Source: CAWJPY01 sp963844865
Lineage (GTDB): Bacteria; Acidobacteriota; Thermoanaerobaculia; Thermoanaerobaculales; Sulfomarinibacteraceae
DNA: 64,000 nucleotides
Reading direction: 5' to 3'
NCBI GenBank assembly: GCA_963844865.1
Contig: CAWJPY010000005.1
Coordinates: forward strand, 536,703-600,702
Made by a program: the position numbers and the translations under genes. The notes beneath the pieces were generated by a model. The model saw nothing but the letters and a program-made list of their open reading frames with translations. It did no database searches and was not told the origin of the DNA. Positions 8,546 through 17,316 of this stretch are shown piece by piece; within the stretch, counting starts at the first letter, position 1, and the number at the start of each line of letters is the position of its first letter.

Positions 8546-10681
8546 ATGGCGAACAGTCAAGATCCGAGAGCCCATCGCGTCGTGCTCGTCGTCGACGACG
8601 ACACGACGGTGCTCCAGTTGATGCGAGAGTCCCTCGGGGACGCCGGCGTCAGCGTCGAGCAAGTCAGCACCCACAGCCAAGCACTGGAGGCATTCGCACG
8701 TCTCCAACCCGACGTGGTCCTCATCAGCGGGCTCGGGAATGGCACCGATGCCTTCGGGCTCTGCTCGAGCCTGCGAGAGCGGCCCGGCGGCGACGGTGCG
8801 ACCATCGTGATGCTCACGAGCGCCGACGACGTCGAATCCATCCGTCGCGCCTATGACGTGGGCGCGACCGACTTCATCACCACGCCCGTCAATGGTCCGG
8901 TCCTGACCCACCGGGTGCTCCACCTGCTGCGGTCCCGGCAGGCCCTCCTTGCGCTGCGCGACAGCGAGGACCGTCTGACCCGGGTGCAGCGCGCCGCCCG
9001 CATCGGGAGCTGGGACTGGGACATCGAGACCAACCGCCTGCATCTTTCCGAGGAGGCGTGCCGGATCTACGGCCTGCCTCCCCACGAGGCGGACATCGTC
9101 CGCGACAGGTTCCTGAAGCTGCTCCACCCGGCGGACTACCAGAGGGTCGCCGGCACCGTCGCCCAGGCCCTGCGCGACAACCAGGCCTACAGCATCGACT
9201 ACCGGATCACCCGCCCGGACGGACGGGAGTGCTTCGTGCACGACCTGGCCGAGCCGGTGGCGGACGACGCGGGACGGCCCATCCGGGTGCGCGGCACCGT
9301 GCAGGACATCTCCGAGCGCGAGAGGGCGGAGTCGCAGATACGGATGCTCGCCTACCACGATGCCCTGACCGGACTGCCCAACCGGGAACGATTCAAGGAA
9401 CAGGCGGTCGATGCGATATCGGCCGCTCGCCGCGTCGGCACCAAGATGGCGCTGATCTACCTGGACCTGGATCACTTCAAGCGGATCAACGACACCCTCG
9501 GCCACACCGCGGGCGACACCGTCCTGAGAGGCGTCGCCAAAGCCCTGACCCGGATCGTTCGAGGTACGGACATCGTGGCCAAGGTGGACGCCGAGACCTC
9601 GGTCTCGACGTCGCTGGCGCGGCTCGGTGGCGACGAGTTCACCATCATGCTCACCGGGCTCAGCCGGACCGACGCTGCGGCCAGAGTGGCGAAACGGATC
9701 AAGGACGCGCTGTCCCGGCCGCTCACGATCCACGACCGGGAGTACGTGGTGACCGGCAGCATGGGGATCGCGACGTTCCCGGATGACGGGAAGGACGTCG
9801 ACGGACTCCTCAGAAACGCGGACATCGCCATGTATGCCGCCAAGGAGGATGGCAGGAACACCTACAGGTTCTTCTCCAAGGAGATGAACGCCCGCATGCT
9901 GGATCGGCTCGCCCTGGAGTCCGATCTCAGGACGGCCCTGGACCGAGAACAGCTGGTGCTGCACTTCCAGCCCCTGGTCGAGGCCGTGACGCGCAAGGTG
10001 GTCGGCCTCGAGGCGCTCGTTCGTTGGCAGCACCCGGAGAGAGGGCTGATCCCTCCGTTGGCGTTCATCGGCATCGCGGAGGAGACCGGGCTGATCGTTC
10101 CCCTGGGTGAATGGGTGATCGTGAAAGCCTGTGAGCAGGCGAAGGCGTGGCAGGACGCTGGACTCCCACCGGTGCGCGTGTCCGTGAACATCACCAGTCA
10201 GCAGCTTTCACAGAATGATCTGGTCGCCACCGTGCGCCGGGCCCTGGACGCCACATCCCTGGCCGGCCAGTATCTCGAGTTCGAGATCACCGAGGGCACG
10301 CTGACGCGTGACGTGAACGAGACCAGGCGGACGCTCCGCGAGCTCAAGGAGGTCGGACTGACCCTGTCGGTGGACGACTTCGGAACCGGTTACTCCTCGA
10401 TGGCCTACCTGAAGCGGTTCCCGCTGGACGCCCTGAAGATCGATCGTTCCTTCATCAGCGACCTCGGCGTCGACACGAACAACGCAGCCATCACCAGGGC
10501 CGTGATCGCCCTCGCCAAGGCCCTCGACCTGGCCACCGTGGCAGAGGGTGTGGAGCTGGAGGAGCAGCTCTCCTTCCTGGTCGACGAGGGCTGCGACCTG
10601 ATCCAGGGATACCTCATCAGCCGGCCGATGCCCGCAGACAAGATCACCGAGTTCCTCACCCATCGGAAACCGGCCACCTAG
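8546..10681 (+). CDS. Receiver-PAS-GGDEF-EAL cyclic-di-GMP enzyme with degenerate receiver
   Basis: 711 aa, cytoplasmic. REC-like fold at about 10-130, PAS/PAC at about 140-265, GGDEF at about 275-440, EAL at about 455-705. The receiver has the acidic pocket (VDDD) but its phosphoacceptor position is Ser61 (DVVLISG), so it cannot be phosphorylated normally. GGDEF is intact at 361-365. The RxxD inhibitory motif (RGTD, 339-342) is displaced by a 13-residue insertion, 18 rather than 5 residues before GGDEF. The EAL domain keeps EAL 489-491, SVNIT, FEITE, DDFGTGYSS, KIDRSF, EGVE and QGY, so it should hydrolyse c-di-GMP. No soluble partner kinase is adjacent. Confidence 0.93.
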   Translation: MANSQDPRAHRVVLVVDDDTTVLQLMRESLGDAGVSVEQVSTHSQALEAFARLQPDVVLISGLGNGTDAFGLCSSLRERPGGDGATIVMLTSADDVESIRRAYDVGATDFITTPVNGPVLTHRVLHLLRSRQALLALRDSEDRLTRVQRAARIGSWDWDIETNRLHLSEEACRIYGLPPHEADIVRDRFLKLLHPADYQRVAGTVAQALRDNQAYSIDYRITRPDGRECFVHDLAEPVADDAGRPIRVRGTVQDISERERAESQIRMLAYHDALTGLPNRERFKEQAVDAISAARRVGTKMALIYLDLDHFKRINDTLGHTAGDTVLRGVAKALTRIVRGTDIVAKVDAETSVSTSLARLGGDEFTIMLTGLSRTDAAARVAKRIKDALSRPLTIHDREYVVTGSMGIATFPDDGKDVDGLLRNADIAMYAAKEDGRNTYRFFSKEMNARMLDRLALESDLRTALDREQLVLHFQPLVEAVTRKVVGLEALVRWQHPERGLIPPLAFIGIAEETGLIVPLGEWVIVKACEQAKAWQDAGLPPVRVSVNITSQQLSQNDLVATVRRALDATSLAGQYLEFEITEGTLTRDVNETRRTLRELKEVGLTLSVDDFGTGYSSMAYLKRFPLDALKIDRSFISDLGVDTNNAAITRAVIALAKALDLATVAEGVELEEQLSFLVDEGCDLIQGYLISRPMPADKITEFLTHRKPAT

Positions 10682-10774
10682 ATCCGTGCACGACGAAGCG
10701 ACGCCAGCAGTGTCCGCCCTGTGTGGTGCCCCCACGACGCAGGAGCGGCACGCGAACATGGGTAGGATGGCGCC

Positions 10775-11158
10775 ATGACCTTGCATCGCGCCGCACGGGG
10801 CCTCGCGGTGGTCATCACCTGCTTCCTGCTGAGTGCATGCTTCGAGGAGCCGGTCTGGGATCACCTCCACCTCCACCTCGCCGCCGGGGCGGTGGTGGTG
10901 GTCTGGACCCAGGAGATTGCCGCGCCGGGCCGGGCGCAGGGCAACCCTGCCCTCGCTCGTCGCATGGAGGCCAGCCGCGACGCCCTCGCCCGCGGTCTGG
11001 CGCCCGCCAGCGGCTGCTCCAGGACGGGCCCAGCCGCCAGAAGGCCGCTCCATCCTGCGCGGGCGCAGCGCTCAACGCTGTCAATGAATGCGGATGCCGT
11101 CGCTGTCCGCTGCCGCTGGCCTCATCCTATGGGACGTGGACGCGCACAGCCTGATTGA
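10775..11158 (+). pseudogene. Small lipoprotein gene, decayed 3-prime end
   Basis: The ATG opens a lipoprotein signal with lipobox LLSAC and a mature start CFEEPVWDHLHLHL, followed by a beta-strand-like segment, then ENPALxxRMExxRxAL-like text as found in small exported proteins of unknown function. After about residue 75 the frame becomes Arg/Pro-rich and unlike a protein, while a neighbouring frame continues a plausible sequence (RQRLLQDGPS). A frameshift has therefore probably occurred near 11000. It converges on the sulfatase/TPR gene. Confidence 0.4.
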
Positions 11159-11180
11159 AGCGGGCACTCGGGTCGTGGAG

Positions 11181-12645
11181 CTAGGCGCCCGGTTCCGACG
11201 CGGCGGAGCCACCCATCAGCGCCCGCAGCCCGGGGTCCCGCGCCGCCGCCTGGCGCGCCTTGTCGCCACCGAGCGTCAGCGCCCGGTCGAGGGCGCCCTG
11301 CGCCGCCTTGCGGTCACCCAGCTTGAGCTCGAGACGAGCCACCTGCAGGAGGGCGCCGGGGTTGCTCCCGCCCATTCTCCGCCACTGCTCCAGGGCCTCT
11401 CGCGGCCTGCCGAGCTGCTCCAGAATGCGGCCCCGCATCACCGCCGCCTGGACCAGGTCGGGGCGCGCCCGGAGCGCCTCCTCCACGAGGGGCAGCGCCT
11501 GCTCGGGGTGTCCCCCCTGGGCGAGCAAGGCGCCCAGGTTGTAAGTGGCCTCGACGTTGTCGGGATCGAGCTGGTGCGCCTTGGCGACGCAGCGGATCGC
11601 CTCCCGCTGGTTACCGGTCTTGGACAGCAGCGACCCGAGGTTGTTCCACGTCATGGAGTGCTCGGGATCCAGCTTGATCGCCTGCTGATACAGCGCGAGG
11701 GCCGCCCGTTGGTCGCCCATGCGCTCGCTCACGACCGCCAGGTTGTAGGTGACGGCGTGGCTCGTGGGGTCCTTGCGGTGGTAGGTCGCCAAAAGGTCGC
11801 GCGCCTCGGTGAGCTTGCCGGCCCGGTTGAGGCAGTTACCGAGGCCCGACGCCGCGAGGGAGGAGTTCACATCCAGCTCCAGCGCCTTGCGGAACCAGCT
11901 CTCCGCCGTCTGGAAGTCGTCGCGGTCGAGGCAGAGGTCTCCCAGCACGGTGTAGGCCTCGACGTTCTCGGGCTGGATGGCCAGCAGCCTCTGCACGGCG
12001 GCCTCGCCCTCCTGCCAGCGGCCGAGCTTGGAGAGTGCCTTGGCGGCGCCCAGATATGCGGCGTCGCGGTGGGGGTCGAGCTCCATCATTCGCTGGTACA
12101 CCCCCAAAGCCCTTCCGTACTCCTCGAGGTGCATGAGCACGGTGGCCAGCGAGCCCATGGCCACGACGTTGCCCGGGTCCTCCTCGAGCAGGCTCTCGGC
12201 GGCCCTCCGCGCCTCGTCGTAGCGCTGATCGCGGATGAGGCTCTGGGCGGCCTGGAAGCGCTCCCAGAACTGGATGCGGTCCTTGGGGTCCGGGAGCTCC
12301 CCCTCGGCGGCGCTCGCCGCGCCCCACGTGTAGCCCAGCGCCGCCAACTTGCGCCGCGTCTCCTGGTCGAGCTCCCCCTGCTGCTGCTCACCGTGCGTGA
12401 AGGGATCGGCCGCCACGATCGAGCTCAGCTGCGCCATCAGCTCGCGGTCCCGCGCCGGCATCTCCCCCGCACCGTCCGTCAGATTGCGGCTCTCGCCCGG
12501 GTCGGCGGCGAGGTCGTAGGCTTCGGGCCGCGGCGCGAGGATCACCTTGTGGGTGGCGTCCCGCATGCCGCGCAGCTCGGACCAGCCGAAGTTGAGACGC
12601 GGGACGAACGTCTCCAGGTAGACGGTGCGCTGGTCCGGGTGACCC
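11181..12645 (-). CDS. TPR-rich C-terminal half of the sulfatase-fold lipoprotein (after frameshift)
   Basis: This frame carries the rest of the protein begun at 13593. First comes the end of the sulfatase-fold domain (YLETFVPRLNFGWSEL, SRNLTDGAGEMP, RRKLAALGY). About ten tetratricopeptide repeats follow, with family spacing (NVVAMGSLATVLMHLEEYGR, NVEAYTVLGDLCLDRDDF, SMTWNNLGSLLSKTGNQREA). The two halves join in different frames near 12640-12655. There is no ribosome binding site at that point, so it is not an independent gene. TPRs on this kind of lipoprotein probably bind a protein partner in the periplasm. The C-terminus is complete. Confidence 0.75.
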
Positions 12646-13593
12646 TCTCCACACCGGCACCAGCGAGGCGCCGTCCACCTCGTCCGCGGCCTCGAGCCCG
12701 GCCAGCCGCAGCAGCGTGGGGGCGATGTCGATGGTGCGCACCAGCTCGTCCACACGCTTGCCCTTGGGCACGCCGGGGCCCGCGAAGAGCAACGGCACCC
12801 GCGTCGTGGACTCGTAGATGAACAGGCTGTGGGTGTTCTCGCCGTGCTCGCCGAGGCCGTCGCCGTGGTCCCCCGTGAAGGCGACCACCGTGCCCTCCAG
12901 GAGATGCTCGTCGTCCAGCTCCTTGAGGATGTACCCCAGGGAGTGGTCGGCGTAGGCGATCTCGCCGGTGTAGGGGTCGCCGGGGAACTTCGCCGCCCAC
13001 TCCGGCGGCGGCTCGTAGTCGGCATGGGGGTCGAAGAAATGTACCCACAGGAAGAAGGGCCGGTCCTTGTCGCGCCCTCCCTTCAGCCACTCGACGGCCC
13101 GGGCGGCCGTCTGCTCGGCCTTGATCTCCTTGAACATGAACATCTTCTGCTTGGGCCCGCCGGAGAGGTCGTCGTCGTAGCCGTCGAAGCCCTGGTCGAG
13201 GCCGAAGCGGCTGTCGAGCACGAACGCCGAGACCACCGCGTGGGTGGCGTAGCCGGCAGCCTGGAAGCGCTCGGCCAGGGTCACGTCGCGGTCGGGGACG
13301 ATGTAGGTGCCGTTGTTGCGGACCCCGTGGTGGAAGGGGTAGAGGCCGGTCATGATGCTGGCGTGCGAGGGAAGGGTGAGCGGCTGCGGGGTGACACAGG
13401 TGGAGAACCACGTCCCCCGCTTCGCGAGCGCGTCGAGCATGGGGGTGACGCCCTGGTGGCCGTTGGCGTAGCCGACATGGTCCCAGCGGGTGGTGTCGAA
13501 GGTCACCAGCAGCACGTTGGGGTGGCCCCCCCGGCACCCCGAGACGGCGGCCAGCGCGAGCAGAACGACGACAGACGAGAACCTGCGGATCAT
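12388..13593 (-). CDS. Sulfatase/alkaline-phosphatase-fold lipoprotein, N-terminal half (frameshifted)
   Basis: A lipoprotein signal (lipobox AVSGC, Cys20) leads into an alkaline-phosphatase-superfamily domain: metal-site FDTTRWDH, nucleophile region LTLPSHASIMTG, and FTGDHGDGLGEHG. The position of the usual Cys/Ser that becomes formylglycine is Thr73. It is therefore more like Thr-nucleophile phosphotransferases or hydrolases than a classical sulfatase. Homology ends at VPVWRG (about 12650); residues after that in this frame are junk, and the true continuation lies in another frame (previous entry). A single lost or gained base would restore one protein of about 800 aa. ATG 13593 is chosen over GTG 13608. 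Confidence 0.75.
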   Translation of the reverse strand: MIRRFSSVVVLLALAAVSGCRGGHPNVLLVTFDTTRWDHVGYANGHQGVTPMLDALAKRGTWFSTCVTPQPLTLPSHASIMTGLYPFHHGVRNNGTYIVPDRDVTLAERFQAAGYATHAVVSAFVLDSRFGLDQGFDGYDDDLSGGPKQKMFMFKEIKAEQTAARAVEWLKGGRDKDRPFFLWVHFFDPHADYEPPPEWAAKFPGDPYTGEIAYADHSLGYILKELDDEHLLEGTVVAFTGDHGDGLGEHGENTHSLFIYESTTRVPLLFAGPGVPKGKRVDELVRTIDIAPTLLRLAGLEAADEVDGASLVPVWRGSPGPAHRLPGDVRPASQLRLVRAARHAGRHPQGDPRAAARSLRPRRRPGREPQSDGRCGGDAGAGPRADGAAELDRGGRSLHAR

Positions 13594-13624
13594 CGCTGAA
13601 GAGTACACCTTCCCGGAAAGGAAA

Positions 13625-13650
13625 GGCCGCCCCGGCGAGCCGGGGCGGCC
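13625..13650 (-). terminator. Hairpin terminator after the beta-helix/IPTL-CTERM gene
   Basis: A perfect 12-bp inverted repeat (GGCCGCCCCGGC with GCCGGGGCGGCC, 2-4 base loop) lies about 30 bases beyond the stop of the large minus-strand gene and just upstream of the next minus-strand gene. Confidence 0.7.
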
Positions 13651-13679
13651 GTGATGCGTGCGAGTGTCGTCAGGCCCCG

Positions 13680-16600
13680 CTACTCGCGGGGGTGCTTCCT
13701 GCCGGCCTCCTTGCGGGCCAGCTCGGCCCGCGCCTCGTCGAGCGTGGCGAACGTCAGGATCTTCACGTCCTTGACGCTGCCGTCGTGGCGATCGTAGCTG
13801 ACCGTCACCAGGGCCGGGGTGCCAGGCTGCAGCTCGGCGAGACCGAGGCGGCGGCCGCGCGCCTCCTTGCGCTCGTGACGCCCGGCCCTGCGCTCTTCAC
13901 CCGAGAGCCGCTTGGCCTCGACCTTCGCCTCACCCTTCATCCGCTTGACGTGGCCCTCGCGCACCACCACGCGGCCTTCCGGTACCGCCAGACGGGTGCC
14001 ATCGGCCAGGCTCAGCGCCGCCGTCTTGCTCGTGACCTCGAGTGACGACAGGGTGGTGACGTAGACCTTCTTCGCCGGGGCCTTGCCACTACCTGCCAGG
14101 GCCGGAGCCGCCACCGCGAACGCCGCCAGTACCACCAGCGCCGTCGCAGCGAACCGCCGGCGGCGCAGCATCCCCGCACCCAGAAGGAGGAGGAGCCCTG
14201 CGAAGAGACCCAGCCCCCACTGTCCCAGGGTCGGGATCGCCGCCGCCTGTTCGTCGTCGAGGATGGTCACGGTCACGGTGGCCGGGCTGCCGACGAAGGC
14301 GGCAGCCGCGAGGTCGCTCAGGGTCACGGTGAAGGTCTCGTTCCCCTCGACGTCGGAGTCGTCGACGATGGGCACCACGATCTGCTTGTCGGCAGTGTCG
14401 CCGTCGGTCCAACTCAGCTGGCCGGAAACCGCGCCGTAGTCACCCGGGGCCACGGCGGTGCCGTCGGCCGAGGCGTAGTCGACGGTGATCGGACCGGCGC
14501 TGCCGCCGGTGCGCGAGACCTCGAGCGTGATGGTGCCCGCGCTCTCGTCGACGCTGGCGGTGGCTGCCACGAACTGCACGGTCCCCGCGTCCGCGAGCAC
14601 CAGCACGGTGACCGTCGGATCGCTGGTTCCGGGCACGTTCGGGTCGTCGGTGAGGGTGCTTCCCGTCTTGCCGGCCGTCACGGTGCCCTGGGTTTCGACG
14701 GACGTGCCCCCGTCGACGATGACCTCCCAGGTGATCGTCGCCGAGCTGCCCGCATCCATGAGCCCCAGCGTCACGGTAGGTGGGTCGTCGGAGAGCACGC
14801 CACCCCGGGTCGTGGTCACCGAGCCGGGGACCACCGTCGTGTTCGGATCTACGGGTGCGGTGAAGCTCACGCTGGCGTCACCGCAGTCCCCGCTCGGCTG
14901 CACCACCGCAGTGTAGAGCAGGGTGTCGCCGATGGAGGGCCCGGCGGGCACCACGTCGTTGACCACGCTGTCGGTGAGGGACGCCGCCATGGTCACCGTG
15001 GGCGCGGCCGAGAGCTGGTTCGCAAAGTCCACCTCGCCCACCCCGGTGTTGTCGGTGTAGTCATAGATGTGCGCTTCGATGGTCGCCGTGTCGGTGGTCC
15101 CCCACCAGTTCGACTGAGCCGAGACCGTTTCGGATTGGTCGTTGTAAAAGTCGAAGGTGCCGTTGTCCATGAAGATGTTGCCGCCGGTGGAGGAGAGGTT
15201 GCCGCCGCCGTAGTCGGCCGGTGGGTCGTCACCCCCCTGGTCAACCCCGTACTGTGTATTCCCGGAGAAGATGTTGCACTCTATACGGATGCCGTTGCTT
15301 CCCAGGTCGTAGGAGGTGATGTCCAGGCCCGATTGGTTGCCCTGGAGCACGTTGTCCGTGACCCGGGCGTCGAGAGTGTTCGAGGTCTGGTCGGAGAAGT
15401 ACAGGTACATGCCGTCGTACGTGGACCCGGTCACCGTGTTGCCCCGGACCAGGACCGTCTCCACCACCTGGTTGTCGCTGTACCAGCTGTACGCGGGGTA
15501 CAGGTCGATACCGTAGGACCCCGCGTCGGTGACGGTGTTGCCGTCCACCGTCAGGTTGAAGATCCCCGATCCCGAGAACGACATGCTCTCCATGGAGAAG
15601 GTGATGCCGTCCGACGTCGGGCTGGTGATCGTGTTGTTGGAGATGATGATCGACCAGTCCATCCCGTCGCCGTCGGACATGTAGCTCATCTCCCATTCGA
15701 TGCCGTAGGAGGCCCCGGAGATGCTGTTGCCGCTGATGGTGGCGGTCCCCTCGAGCTGGCCGTAGGACCAATCGCTGAGATCCACGACCACGCCGTCGCC
15801 CCCGTTGGCGGTGATGGTGTTGTTGGTGATCGTCGGCGAGATGACGTTCCGCTGGTTGCTGGTGGAGACGGACAGCGTGCTCAGATAGAGGGACACCGCT
15901 GCGTACGAGGCGCCCGTCATCGTGTTGCCGCTGATCGTGGGCGCCACCGTGTAGTCACCATCCATGTACTCGTAGTAGCCGTACATCTCCACGTTGTAGT
16001 CCGTGGCGTCCATGGTGTTGTTGGTGATGGTCGGCGAAAAGGTCGCGTTCCCCGAGTACGAGTACCCGGACACGTAGGCGTACACGTTGGTCGAGGCGCC
16101 GGACTGCATGTCGTTTTGAGTGATGGTCGGGTTGAAGAGGAGGCCAGTCCCGTAGTCGGTCGGGTAGAAGTTGATGTAGATGTCATCGTCGTTGGTGCCG
16201 ATGAAGGTGTTGCCCTGGACCGTGCCGCCGACCGTGCCCTCGGCGCTATCCGACATCGTGTAGTTGATCGGCCAGTCGCAGCCGGTGAACGTGTTGTTGG
16301 TGATCGTCGGCGAGAAGTCATTCGCAGTCCCCTCGCTCAGCGAGTACATCCAGGTCCCGGTGTACAGGTCGGTGAAGGTGTTGTTGTCGATGGTGGGAGT
16401 GAAGGTGCCGGACGCACTGGAGGCGTCCCAGTAGCTGATCGCCTCGTCGTCGGTGCCGGCGACGCCGGCGAAGGCGTCATGGTCGATCTGCGGCGCCATG
16501 GTCGCGGAGCCGACCGCGAACTCCATGAGCGGCTCGGCCGCCGCGGCGTCGTGCTGCAGGGTGACCCCGGTGAGCCGCGTCGTCGGCCCCAGCGGCGTGT

Positions 16601-16970
16601 CGTCGTTGGAGAACACCGCGGCCGGCGCGCTGAGGATCGACGAGCCGGCTCCGGCGCCGACGATCGCGACGCCGTCCACCAGGGCGAGGGGAAAGGTCTC
16701 GCCGTTGCCACCGGTATCGTAGGTACCGGCGGCCAGGTGGACCACGTCGCCGCTGCTCACCTGGCCGAGGGCGTAGGTGAGCGTCTTCCACGGCGCCGCC
16801 GCGGAGTCTCCCGTGTTGCCGTCGTTCCCTCCGGTGTCCACATAGTAGTCGGCGGCCCATGCCTCCGGCACCACGACGGTACCAAGGGTGAGCGCCAGCA
16901 CGAGCCACGTGCCCACGGCGCGCCGCACCACACCCCATCGCTCCGGCGGACCCAGAACAACGAACCGCAT
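13680..16970 (-). CDS. Large secreted beta-helix protein with Calx-beta domain and internal IPTL-CTERM signal
   Basis: 1096 aa. ATG 16970 follows GAAGGAGGAGATCACT; a longer in-frame start at 17006 is rejected. Order: signal peptide (1-38, ending AWA); a DUF1565-like opening (YYVDTGGNDGNTGDSAAAPW); a right-handed parallel beta-helix of many N-N-T-I/F turns to about residue 640; a DUF11-like module; and a Calx-beta domain ending in VTVTILDDEQ. An IPTL-CTERM sorting signal (IPTLGQWGLGLFAGLLLLLG, then RRRR) sits at about 912-941. Unusually, 155 more residues follow: a second signal-peptide-like stretch and a basic domain (VYVTTLSSLEV...). The main product is likely exported and surface-sorted; its binding partner is unknown. 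Confidence 0.85.
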   Translation of the reverse strand: MRFVVLGPPERWGVVRRAVGTWLVLALTLGTVVVPEAWAADYYVDTGGNDGNTGDSAAAPWKTLTYALGQVSSGDVVHLAAGTYDTGGNGETFPLALVDGVAIVGAGAGSSILSAPAAVFSNDDTPLGPTTRLTGVTLQHDAAAAEPLMEFAVGSATMAPQIDHDAFAGVAGTDDEAISYWDASSASGTFTPTIDNNTFTDLYTGTWMYSLSEGTANDFSPTITNNTFTGCDWPINYTMSDSAEGTVGGTVQGNTFIGTNDDDIYINFYPTDYGTGLLFNPTITQNDMQSGASTNVYAYVSGYSYSGNATFSPTITNNTMDATDYNVEMYGYYEYMDGDYTVAPTISGNTMTGASYAAVSLYLSTLSVSTSNQRNVISPTITNNTITANGGDGVVVDLSDWSYGQLEGTATISGNSISGASYGIEWEMSYMSDGDGMDWSIIISNNTITSPTSDGITFSMESMSFSGSGIFNLTVDGNTVTDAGSYGIDLYPAYSWYSDNQVVETVLVRGNTVTGSTYDGMYLYFSDQTSNTLDARVTDNVLQGNQSGLDITSYDLGSNGIRIECNIFSGNTQYGVDQGGDDPPADYGGGNLSSTGGNIFMDNGTFDFYNDQSETVSAQSNWWGTTDTATIEAHIYDYTDNTGVGEVDFANQLSAAPTVTMAASLTDSVVNDVVPAGPSIGDTLLYTAVVQPSGDCGDASVSFTAPVDPNTTVVPGSVTTTRGGVLSDDPPTVTLGLMDAGSSATITWEVIVDGGTSVETQGTVTAGKTGSTLTDDPNVPGTSDPTVTVLVLADAGTVQFVAATASVDESAGTITLEVSRTGGSAGPITVDYASADGTAVAPGDYGAVSGQLSWTDGDTADKQIVVPIVDDSDVEGNETFTVTLSDLAAAAFVGSPATVTVTILDDEQAAAIPTLGQWGLGLFAGLLLLLGAGMLRRRRFAATALVVLAAFAVAAPALAGSGKAPAKKVYVTTLSSLEVTSKTAALSLADGTRLAVPEGRVVVREGHVKRMKGEAKVEAKRLSGEERRAGRHERKEARGRRLGLAELQPGTPALVTVSYDRHDGSVKDVKILTFATLDEARAELARKEAGRKHPRE

Positions 16971-17316
16971 AGTGATCTCCTCCTTCTTCGCAAGAAAAGA
17001 GTGCAATTTCCGCGCTCGCTCTTGATTCTACCGCGTCCCTTCCGGGATCTCCACGCCCATCCCCCGCAACGCGGCCACAGGATGGCTCGATGGATTGCTT
17101 TCCAGCGCTGAAACTGGCGCCAGTGTGGCGGCAGGAGTCCATGTGGCGGGAGGGCGGCGGGGCTCCAGGCCAGCGTCTGGATCGCCTACCACGTGCACAA
17201 CTCCATGGCACCTCCACGACCGCCGGCTCTCGCCTGGTTGATCGCAATCGCGGATGATCATCTCCTGGACAGTGCAACAATCAGAGGCGTGCCACCGGGA
17301 GCACTGCGAGGATGGG
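16971..17316. other. Divergent intergenic region
   Basis: About 345 bases between the divergent beta-helix and esterase genes, so both promoters should be here. The beta-helix RBS is at the left edge. A CTGGCGCCAG palindrome lies near 17114. No clear -35/-10 pair could be assigned. Confidence 0.35.

Noticed and set aside
15069..17111. Long plus-strand frame opposite the beta-helix gene
   Set aside because: Val/Gly/Arg/Asp-rich shadow translation with no signal or domain; the minus-strand beta-helix, Calx-beta and IPTL features are clear.
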